Positions 10,776 through 20,229 of a stretch of 64,000 bases of DNA are shown here, piece by piece. A program made the translations under genes and the position numbers. The stretch spans positions 126,192,829-126,256,828 of the forward strand of contig NC_061118.1 in NCBI RefSeq assembly GCF_002878395.1, given 5' to 3'. Every line of letters begins with the position of its first letter. Position 1 is the stretch's first letter. Under the pieces are notes generated by a model. That model saw only the letters and a list, made by a program, of their open reading frames with translations. It searched no databases and had not been told where the DNA came from. Source of the stretch: Capsicum annuum. Its lineage: Eukaryota; Streptophyta; Magnoliopsida; Solanales; Solanaceae.

Positions 10776-13120
10776 GTGTATTTTAGACCCTTTTTTATTT
10801 CTACCTTGGTGTGTGACACTGTGATTGCTAAAAAGGTCTATCGGGGATCTGAGGTATATGCTAGTGGTAGGGAAAATTTTTTGGATCTATTTGAATTAAA
10901 CATGTTAGATTCTAATATCATGTTGGGGATAGATTGGTTATATTTGTGCTATACCACTTTAGACTGTCGGACCCGTAAGGTCATTTTCAAATTTCCTAAT
11001 GACCCAGTTATTTAGTGGGAAGGGAGTTCCTTAGTTCCTAAAGGAAAGTTCATATCATATGATAGATTTTGTAAATTTATTTCCAAGTGGTGTCTTTATC
11101 ATCTCATTTGGGTTAAGGATTCTAACTCAGAGCGTCCCTCTTTACAATCCATTCTCGTATTTAGTGAATATCCTGAGGTTTTCCTTGATGATCTTCTTAG
11201 ATTCCCTCCCAAAAAGGAAATTGATTTTGGGATTAATCTTCTTTTGAACACTCGTCTTATCTCTATCCCTACTTATAAAATAGCTCCAGTTGAGTTGAAG
11301 TAATTTAAGGAGCAGTTAAAGAATCTTCTTGACAAGTGTTCTATCTGTAGGGTGATCCTATTCTTTACTTTCATCATAAGGATGGTGTACTTTGGATTTG
11401 TATTTATTATCATCAGTTGAACAATGTAACTATTAAGAATAAGTACCCTTTTCCTAGGATTGATAATCTTTGACCAATATCATGGTGCTAAATATTTATC
11501 TAATATTGACCACTAGTCGAGTTATCATCAGCTTTAGATTAGGGAGGAGGATATCCTTATGACTGTGTTTCATACTCGATATGGCCATTATGAGTTCTTG
11601 GTCATATTTTTTGAGTTAACTAATGCCTCGACAACATTTATGCATCTTATGAATTAGGTATTCCATCAATTTTTGGACTTATTCATGATTGTGTTTATAG
11701 ATGATATTTTAGTATATTTGAAAAGGTGGATCATGTCAATCACCTTCGTGTTGTGTTGCAGACCCTAAAAGATAAACAATTGTACGCTAAGTTTTTAAAG
11801 TGTAAGTTTTGGTTGAATGCTATTAATTTTTTGGGTCGTGTTGTTTTTAGTGAAGGGACCATGGTGGATCCACAAAAGGTTATAGTGGTTAAGAAGTGGC
11901 CTAGACCCATGACTTTAACTGATATTTGGAGTTTCTTGCATTTAACAGGTTATTATAGGAGGTTTGTGGAGAGATTTTCATTGATTATTGCACCTTTGAC
12001 TAGGTTGACTTAGAAGAAGGTGATGTTTCAATGGTCCAATGCTTGTGAAGGGAGTTTTGAGAAGTTGAAAGATCAATTGACTTCTGCTTAAATTTTGACG
12101 TTGCCCGAGGGTAGTGATGACTTTGTGGTTTATTGTGTTGTATCTTGTATGGGATTTGATTGTGTATTTATGCATCATAGAAAAGTGGTAGCTTATGCTT
12201 CTAGGCAGTTGAGAGTTAATGAGAGTGATTATCAAAATCATGATTTGGAGTTGTTAGATTTGGTGTTCATATTGAAGATTTGGCGGCATTATCAATATGG
12301 GGTCTATGTTGACGTATTTTTAGATCATAAGATCCTGAAATAAGTATTTCACTTGAAGGAGTTAAATCTCAGGTAAAGAGGGTGCCTTAAGTTGCTTAGG
12401 GACTATGATATGAATTTCCACTATCATCTAGGTAAGGCTAATTAGGTTGTTGATGCTCTTAGCAGGTTATCTATGGGGAGCTTGTCTCATATGGAGGAGG
12501 TAAAGCAAGACTTAGTAAAGACTATTCAATATTTGGCTAATCTTTGAGTTTGTCTCTTAGATTCCGATGATGGTGGCGTGTTTTTATAAGGGGTGTCAAA
12601 GTTATCTTTTGACGCTGAGGTGAAGGAGAAGCAGATCCTGGACCTTATCTTAATAAAAATCAAGAATGATATGGGTAGGCAGAAGGTAATGGCTTTTGAG
12701 ATTGGTGGTGATTGTATTTTAAGGTACTAAGGGAGATTGTGTATTCCTGGTGTGGATGGGATGCAGGGTAGAATTTTGGTCAAAGCTCATTAGTCACGTT
12801 ATTAAATTTATTCTGGTTCAATGATGATTCTTCACAACCATAAAGAGATCTATTGGTGGTATGACATGAATAGGAATATGTCTAATTTTGTGTCAAAGTG
12901 CATGGTATGTCAGCAAGCAAAAGTAGAAAACTTGAGGCTTGGTTGGTTGTCACTAGAAATAGAGTTACCTGTATGGAAATGTGAAGTGATAATATGGGTT
13001 TGGTTATCAGCCTTCTGTTATATCAAAACTAGTTTGATTCTATTTGGGCTATTATCTATTGAATGACTAAGTTTGCTCACTTCTTACTAGTGAGGACTAA
13101 TTATTCTGCTGAGGAATATG
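10776..13120 (+). pseudogene. pol relic of element C1, part 1 (protease to integrase core)
   Basis: The protease tail (VIAKKVYRG, then LDSNIMLGIDWLYLCY) begins abruptly without the Asp-Ser-Gly active site. RT is frame-broken between 11030 and 11720: APVELK, then [14 protein letters not shown] text and [12 protein letters not shown] near 11688-11722 with the FIDD catalytic motif readable. The RT thumb and connection (LKDKQLYAKFLKCKFWL, GYYRRFVERFSLIIAPLTRLT) are open at 11726-12013. RNase H (AYASRQLRVNESDYQNHDLEL) is at 12095-12343. The integrase zinc region (IYWWYDMNRNM, CMVCQQAKVE) is at 12821-12960. The core start (MTKFAHFLLVRTNYSAEEY) is cut at 13120 by element B. Confidence 0.85.
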
Positions 13121-14584
13121 TGATGAGTGGCAAATTTACCACTCATTTAACCTCAGCATTAATGCACACTACTATAATTTAAATGTCTAAGTGAGATATA
13201 TTAATGGTTAAATGCACTTATTTCCATATTTTGCAGTTATACTAGTGCTGAGAAGAAAAGAAGCAACTCTGAGTAAAAAAGTATCAAAAAGGGTATAGAA
13301 GTACAAGAGCTAGACAAGCTGAAAAAGGGACCCAAATCCGCCCCTCAGTTACTACGATAACGGGATGAGGGCCTCGATCAAAATTTGTCAAGCTAGTCAA
13401 CCAACATCGATCACGATCAGTCCTCTGTGATCGCAGTATGTTCAATCGCGATCAAGCCTTCGCAATCATGTGAGGGTAGAAAATAATCTAGGGGAAAACT
13501 TCATTTGGCCAATCGATCCCAACTCTCATTTAAGTCTCAAACCCAATTCATTCTAGGCATCAATCATCATTATACAACCATACCTCCCTTCCTTAGTGTA
13601 GGATTTTTGTATTTTCTTGGATCTTGTAGCAAAACTTATACTAATTTTGAGCTAAGAAGACAATAGGTGACTTTTAAGTGTAAATTTGGCATCACCCATT
13701 GAAAATTTATTGGATTCTAAAGTGTGGTTTTCCCTTTTTTCATTTTCTTATGGATAAATTTGATGGAAATATTGATTTATTTGTATTTATTATCATTATT
13801 ATTTGCTAGATCTACCTCTTTAGATTATGCAAAAATAGGATGCACTTGTCTGTGGGTTGTATATATTTTGGTAAATTTTAGTTTATTGATGATGGGTTCT
13901 ATTATTGATTGATTAAATTTTAAAGCTCAAACTATCCTTTAAAGAGGTGTTTTGGGTGAAATTTAGGAACCCACCTCATCCTTGAAAGAGGGATGTGGGA
14001 ACCAAAGCAATAGTAGACAATTGATGGGTATGTTTTGCCAATTTTTCACTATCTTAGACATAAGGGTGATTAGGAGGTTCACTATACCTCGGGTATTATC
14101 CTAGAAATAGGGATACCCAATTAAGGTATTGGGAGACTTTAACTGTCACACTCGTTAGGCACTCAAAAGGGTCAATGAGTGCCATCTTTGAGGTTTTGGA
14201 GGGAAACTAGCCTCAAATACCTTAAAATTAGCCTACCACATAATCAATGATTCGAATTTTACACCAAATCATCGCGTATCTATGCATAATTTTCCCATAG
14301 GAAAGCATAGTCCCAAGATCCAGTTTAATTGATTATACTCTATTTATTCTTAGTCTCAAATTAGTCTCTTAGAAGCCCAAGAATTATATTCACATTCGAA
14401 AATATAGAAAACCTCCAAGCCATTTTGTACCATAGGTTTATACTTAGCAAGCAACTTTTATTTGAATTTACTCACTCATCACTCACATTGTTCCTGATGG
14501 ATTCAACCCAAACTCTTAGTTAGGTAAATATAATGACAATGACCGCCTTGCACTCAAATTGATGTGTAAGTTGAGCGTTATCCA
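13121..14584 (+). mobile_element. 5' LTR of element B
   Basis: It begins TGATGAGTGG and ends GTTATCCA. It matches 17893-19167 throughout, except that the 3' copy lacks a segment corresponding to roughly 13530-13770. It holds a GATCGCG-word block (13340-13480) upstream of the presumed promoter. The 3' end carries the lineage phrase GGATTCAACCC...GACAATGACCGCC. A 62-codon ORF at 13724 is incidental. Confidence 0.9.
13340..13480 (+). promoter_or_regulatory. U3 word block of element B, 5' LTR
   Basis: CpG-rich stretch with words such as CTACGATAACGGG, CCTCGATC, CGATCACGATCAG, TGTGATCGCAG and CAATCGCGATCAAG, alternating in orientation. The 3' LTR has the decayed equivalent at 18115-18250. The surrounding LTR is AT-rich, so the block stands out in composition. 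Confidence 0.6.
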
Positions 14585-14588
14585 AAAA

Positions 14589-14605
14589 TGGCGCTGTTGC
14601 CGAGA
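14589..14605 (+). promoter_or_regulatory. Primer binding site of element B (tRNA-Asp-like)
   Basis: TGGCGCTGTTGCCGAGA lies four bases after the 5' LTR. It matches the TGGCGCCGTTGCCGG primer site that Tat/Athila elements use with the 3' end of tRNA-Asp, with two visible changes. Confidence 0.8.
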
Positions 14606-14736
14606 AATCATTTGGAGTATTGAGTTATTTTGGAATTTTAGTTTACTTTCTTTTATTCAAACTTGTAAATAGTTATTTGTGATTTTATTTTATTTATTTT
14701 GTTAGTAAGATTCTTATTTTTTGTTTAGTTTTTAAT

Positions 14737-15640
14737 ATGTCTTCTGGTAATTAAAGTGAATTCGGTGGTTGGAGATCCTTTTGTGACAATCCATGTCCAT
14801 ATTTTAATGGACCCCACTTTTAGCAAAATTGTAGGTATGCTCCTCGGAGATAAATGTGTGCACCATCTCAAACTTATAGGGTGTATGGTTGTTCTCTGTG
14901 TGGTGGTCGAGATGGACATAGGAGTGATTGTACAATTTCCCCAACACCTATTATGTTAACCCAATTTCTAGTCCTTCTTATGATTTTGATAGGTCTTGTG
15001 ATCAAGAAAAGAAAGAATTAAGCATTGGAAATTGTGACGTTGGAGCAATGCATCAACATATCTTTGATCGGGTGGAGTCAACGAGGAATAATATAAATCT
15101 CATATATCAATACATGGGGGCATGTAGAGAGGAGATCGAAAGCATAGAATAAATAGGTGTGGGAGCTAACATTTTGGATACCATAAGTGTGCCTATTATT
15201 AAAAATGAGCTTAATGTTGAATAATTCTCAATGATTTCCTCACCAACCAAACCAATCATAAGAGATGATGCCAAAATTAAGGAAATGGTACTAGTGTCAA
15301 AAGAGAAATCCGAGCAAATCCTTTGTGAAGTCTCTAGTCCATTTTAGAGTGAGAATGTCAAGAGAGGTACGACTCTAGAATTAGGAAAAAGACCTCACTC
15401 GAACCACTTTTCAACATTATACTTAGCGGATGTGATGAACGTCGAACAACCCAAGCAAATAAAGAAGTTTGGATATCAGGAGGTGAATCCTTACATTTTG
15501 GAGTTCGTCATTCTTAAAGGGAAAAAGGAATCCCACCACTTGAAGGTCAACAAATGCAATATTCTATGTGTAACAAGTGGATCCTTGATGCTCTCACCAA
15601 TACCCAACGAGCCCAGTTAGAAGTTTGATGCCATGCTAGG
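14737..15640 (+). pseudogene. Element B-specific ORF with Cys/His-rich N-terminus
   Basis: From ATG 14737 one frame gives MSSGN-stop-SEFGGWRSFCDNP, PCPYFNGPHF, a stop, then YGCSLCGGRDGHRSDC, a C-x2-C-x5-H-x3-C run close to but not identical with the CCHC knuckle of gag nucleocapsids. A further frame piece (14928-15152) contains DQEKKELSIGN and FDRVESTRNNINLIYQYM, helical and charged. The frame continues past several stops to LMLSPIPNEPS near 15615. There is no catalytic motif of pol. It may be a gag-like packaging protein or an unrelated domain. I do not recognise the family with certainty. Confidence 0.55.
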
Positions 15641-15818
15641 TAATAGATTTAAGTCATCAAAGTAGGGTGATAGAATTAGTGTCATTGTGCCTTCACGTTT
15701 CCCCCATATGCCACAAAGATGTATTGATCGAAAGTTGGGGCGCTAATTTAAATCCTCTAAGTGGAGACCTAAGTGATCAGTAAAGAGACATTATGCCACG
15801 ATGTTAAACCAAGCCCTT

Positions 15819-15836
15819 GATGGGTGGCAACCCATC
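15819..15836 (+). other. Conserved post-ORF hairpin, copy in element B
   Basis: GATGGGTGGCAACCCATC has a perfect 6 bp stem around TGGCAA. It follows ATGCCACGATGTTAAACCAAG, matching the approach sequence in element A (4131-4156). It stands just after the ORF, as in A. Confidence 0.65.
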
Positions 15837-15984
15837 GTTTTCATGTTTACATTATTTATATTTGAATAAGTCATATTATTTTGAAGTTTCATAGGTGATT
15901 TGGACAAAATTAAAAACCAAAAATAGAGGAAAACCAGGATTAGAAGTATGGAAGCTATGTATAAAAATAAGGCAAAATAGAGGA

Positions 15985-16060
15985 GCAGATGGCCTTAGTT
16001 ACCGCGACCGCAGTTACTTTGATCGCACCCATCTTGTCGTGATTACACCTCTATGTCTAG
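15985..16060 (+). repeat. Second word block of element B, downstream of the hairpin
   Basis: TTACCGCGACCGCAGTTAC, TTGATCGCACC and GTCGTGATTACACC resemble the words of B's U3 block (13340-13480). The position, about 150-240 bases after the hairpin, parallels array 1 in element A. Confidence 0.55.
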
Positions 16061-17877
16061 CTTATTACATGATTATCAATGTGGTTTCAGGGAGCCCATT
16101 TACCATTCCTATGTTTTTGTGGTATGTAGTGAGGTCACTACAATTTTTTTTATTGGGGGTGTATGACCCGACCCTTGTTTGAATACATATTGGTTTGCAG
16201 TACTCGAACTTAGTTCACTCAAAGAATGAAAAATTTTGTGAATTGATTATTTTCATTTTTAGTTTACTATTTCTTCTAATAATGATGTTGGGCAAGCCTT
16301 TCCCTAAGATAATTGTGTGACAACATTCTCAAAGAAAAGTCGTCATGATTAGGTCAAGAGCCATAGATGCATGTGAAGTCTAAGTACCTATAGCATCAAG
16401 GCTATAAATGCAAGGGAAGTATGAGTACATGTGGCATTTTGGATTTGGTATTTCACTTATACCATTGGTGATGTCTGAGTAGACATATGGTTTATTTGCC
16501 CTTATAAAGATAAAATATGAGCCAAGACTTGGGTTGTTGACATGGTTAGAAAATTATGCAGGTTGCAAATGCAAACAGAACACCCTCCTCCATCCAAAAT
16601 TGTTCAAATAATAATTCATTTTCTCTTTTTGTGACTCCAATTTTTTTTACTTGTGAAAATTGGTAGATACACCATTTTTTATCTTTAGCAGGAGTGGCAA
16701 TTGAGCATCCTTGGCAAATTTGCATGCCATGTGTGGTGAGATTTTTTGTTCGAATCTTATGTATACTTGTACCATCTAGAACTTTCCCAATTAGTCTTGC
16801 AAAACTAATTAAGATTGTTTGGTTGGGGAGATGACCTTAGGCCATCATTACGACGTTGGGAATCCACTTTATCCTAAAAAGACTACCCTTGCATATATGT
16901 TATTCCTAGTCATCCACTTTAAGCCTTTATACCTTTCTTTGGAAAAGAAATTGCAAGCCGCGAGTCTTTCAATTCTTATCCCTCTTTTTAACCCTATCCT
17001 CCTTGTACTTAAAAATTCAAATTGAGGCTCAAAGCCTACGTTGGGGGTAGTGGATATTGTAGGAGGTAAATTTCGGCCATGAGAATGTAAGTTATTACCT
17101 AAGATTAAATCTTAAGAACAAATGAATTAAAAAAAGGGACCTAAGAAAGGTAAGAAAAGCACAAAATACACAAGGCAAAGAGGTGAAAAGAAGATACTTT
17201 CCAACAGATGGTGAATCAAGGTAGTAAAAGTAGGCACATGCTTAAAGTGTGAAAACAAAGAAGTGGCCCATGGTTAAAAGTTGGATGAAAAAGTATAATG
17301 TAGATGTTCTCGGAGGTTATAGTCACTTTGTTCCCAAATAACACCCTACCCTATCCTGAACCTACATTACTAGCTCAAAAAGCCCTTTAATATCTATAAC
17401 CAAGTGCATTCATTATAGTGACGATTGAAAATAGGGGCATTCCTATGACATGGTACTTGTTAATATCGAGAGTTCTTCAGAGAGAGAGTTTCATACTTAA
17501 ATTCCTTAATGTATATTTGATAACTTGGTGTGTGGAATTTTTCTTCTTGTGAGGAAGCATGTAAGCAAGTTGAGGTGGGTAATTTTGTCATCTCCCAAAA
17601 AATGAGGCAAAAGGAGTTCAATGTAGTTGAGGTCAAAGAGGATTCATTTCTTTAGTATTAGTGATTGTTACATGATTGCTCTTTTAAGTCTTTTGTATCC
17701 TTAAGAATTATGTGTTAAGTTGAGGGGTGTCGTAAAAATCTTCTTGCCCATGTTTGAGGAGTTATTTTTTGTAGCAATGAAGTTAAGGTTATCATGATCA
17801 TTTTGGTCATCTAATTTAGGCATAAAATTGCATTGTCTCATGCTAAAAGGTAGTGTTGCTTGAGGACAAACAAAGCT
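16061..17877 (+). other. Non-coding 3' spacer of element B
   Basis: No recognisable coding content. A 68-codon ORF (16819-17025) has no known motif. Several polypurine-like phrases occur (CTACGTTGGGGGTAGTGG near 17036, GTTAAGTTGAGGGGTGTCG near 17711). The phrase CTCATGCTAAAAGGTAGTG (about 17836) starts the conserved run into the functional polypurine tract. Confidence 0.6.
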
Positions 17878-17892
17878 TTAAGTTGGGGGTAT
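17878..17892 (+). promoter_or_regulatory. Polypurine tract of element B
   Basis: TTAAGTTGGGGGTAT abuts the 3' LTR start TGATGAGTGG. Confidence 0.85.
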
Positions 17893-19167
17893 TGATGAGT
17901 GGTGAATTTACAACTCATTTATACTCAACATTCATGCACACTACTATGATTTGGATGTCTAAGTGAGATATATTTGTGTTTAAATGCAATAAGTCCCCAT
18001 ATTTTTTAGTTATACAAGTGCTTAGAAGAAAAGAAGCAAGTTTGAGCAAAAAAGGATAAAAAAGGTAATAGAAGCTGAAGAGTTGGACAAGCAGAAAAAA
18101 AGAGTAGGATCTGGCCCTCTGTTACTGTAATAGCAGGATGAGGGCTGTGATCGAAATCATTAAATCTAGTAAAGCAACAATGATCGTGCTTAGTACTCCA
18201 CGATTTTAGTAGTTGTAATTGTGATCAAACCTCCGCGATCATATGAGAGCGGAAAATGACCGAGGGACAAAAATATCATTTGGCTAGCCAACCCTAACTC
18301 CCATTTATGTTTATTATTAGTATTATTTTCTAGATCTACCTCTTGGGATTATGCTAGAATATCATGCAATTATGTGTGGGTTGTGATATATTGGTGTATA
18401 TTTTTGTTTAGTGATGATAGGTTCCATTATTGCCTGATTAAATTGGCTGGGATTTGTGGGTGAAAGCCCCAAATTCCCAAAGGGTTTGATGGATGAAAAT
18501 CCAAAGCACTTGAAATCTCCCTTGAAAGAGGGGTTTTGGGTAAACTTTAGGAACTCACCTTATCCTTGAAAGAGGGATATGGGAACCAAAGCAATAGTAG
18601 ACAATTTATCTGTATGTCTTGCAATTTTTTCACTATCTTAGACATAAGGGTGATTAGGAGATTGACTATACCAAAGGTATCATCCTAGGAATAGGGAGAT
18701 CTAATTGAGGCATCGGGCGGCTTTAATTGTCACACTCGTTAGGTACTCAAAAAAGTCAATAAGTGATATCTTTGAGGTTTTGTTGAAAAATTAGCCTAAA
18801 CAACCTTAAACCTAGGCTACCGCTTAATCAACGATTTTAATTTGCACCGAATCATCATGTACCCATACATAATTTTCCCCTAGGAAAGCATAGTCCCAAG
18901 ATCCATTTTAATTGATTATACTCTAATTATTTTTAGTCTCTAATTAGTCCCTTAGAAGCCCAAGAATTTCCTTCACATTCGAAAACATTAAAAAACCCCA
19001 AGCCATCATGTTCCATAGGCTTGAACTTAGAAAACAACTTTTATTTGGAATTTACTCAATCATCATTCATATTGTTCCTCGTGGATTTGACCCCGACTCC
19101 TAGTTGGGTAAATACATTGAGAATGACCTACCTTCACTTAAAATGACGTGTAAGTTGAGTATTACCA
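17893..19167 (+). mobile_element. 3' LTR of element B
   Basis: It aligns with 13121-14584 but lacks about 200 bp found there (the segment after CCCATTTATG). It ends TTACCA, followed by the target duplication CTATG and resumed C1 integrase. The divergence from the 5' LTR, roughly 10% by eye, shows an old insertion. Confidence 0.9.
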
Positions 19168-20101
19168 CTATGCAAGGTTGTTTATTAAAGAGATCGTGAA
19201 GTTACATGGTGCTCCAGTTTCCATTATTTCTAATTATGGTACTTATTTCATATCTCATTGTTGGTATTTATTTCTCTGAGGTTTGGGGACAAAAGTTACT
19301 CTTAGTATCGCTTTCCACCCATAGATGGATGGACAAGAAAAAAGGATGATTCAGACATTGAAAGATATTCTTCGAACCTGTGTAATTAGTCATAGTGGTA
19401 GTTGGGTTGACCACTTAAGTCTTGTGGAGTTTACATACAATAATAGCTATCACTAGCATTAGTTTGGCTCTGTTTGAGGCCTCGTATTGTAGAAGGTGTA
19501 GATCTCTCTTTGGGTGTTTCAAAGTTAGTAAGGCAAGGTTGTTCGATCATTATTTAGTTCATTAAGCTATGGATAAAGTTAACGTGATCTGATATAGGCT
19601 TAAGACTACCAAAAGTTGCCAAAAGACCTATAGAGATGTGATACGATGAGAGTTGAAGTTCGACGTAGGTGATTAGGTATTTTTAAAGGTGTCTTCTATG
19701 AAGAAAGTGATGGGCTTTAGAAAGAAAGGAAAGCTTAGTCCCCATTATGTAGGTCCTTATTTGATTTTGAAAAGAGAGGGAAATATTGGTTATGAGTTAG
19801 AATTGTCTGCGAGTTTGGGTTCTATTTACCCTATGTTTTATGTGTCCATGTTGAGGAAATACATGGGTGATATTTCCATGGTTGTGCATATTGACAATGT
19901 TGGTATTTCAAATTCTCTTTCTTACGAAGAGGTTTCGATAGAGATCGTAGATAGATAAGTTCATAGGTTACGGACTAAAGATGCATCATTAGTAAAGGTC
20001 TTCTAGAGGAAAGATGAAATGGAAGAAGCCACTTGGGAGGCTGAAAAGGATATGAAGGCTTAGTATCCATTTCTATTCCATGTGATGGATGAAGAAGCTT
20101 G
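19168..20101 (+). pseudogene. pol relic of element C1, part 2 (integrase core and chromodomain end)
   Basis: The frame resumes LFIKEIVKLHGAPVSIIS with NYGTYF where the second catalytic Asp (SDRG in relatives) is Asn. The Glu region [15 protein letters not shown] is frame-broken. The open piece 19689-19958 gives SMKKVMGFRKKGKLSPHYVG and SIYPMFYVSMLRKYMGD, typical of the integrase C-terminus. A degraded chromodomain (SYEEVSIEIVDR, stop, then a WEAEKDM-like tryptophan region) ends near 20101. The last 300 bases are the left edge of the 8.5 kb tandem duplication. Confidence 0.8.
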
Positions 20102-20211
20102 AGGTATGAATTCGGTTCTTCTTTGTTGTTATCCGAGTCTATCTTTTGATTCTTGTGTGTTGTTATTGTTCTCACGCAAAATGTGTCCTTGCTCATTATT
20201 TTAGGACGAAT

Positions 20212-20229
20212 GATTTTAAGGGGGGATAA
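20212..20229 (+). promoter_or_regulatory. Polypurine tract of element C1
   Basis: GATTTTAAGGGGGATAA precedes the LTR start TGTAACAC. A decayed form of the AGGACGAATG hairpin lies immediately upstream (20195-20214). Confidence 0.8.

Larger units (their letters stand above)
13121..19167 (+). mobile_element. Element B: complete non-autonomous LTR retrotransposon (6.0 kb), Tat/Athila type
   Basis: Two LTRs (13121-14584, 17893-19167), a tRNA-Asp-like primer site, a polypurine tract and a near-perfect target duplication (ATATG before, CTATG after) define the ends. Removing it rejoins the C1 integrase frame (EEY plus A/R-LFIKEIVKLHGAP). The 3.3 kb interior has no RT, RNase H or integrase, only one element-specific ORF with a Cys/His-rich part. 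It would therefore have depended on another element's enzymes. Confidence 0.9.
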
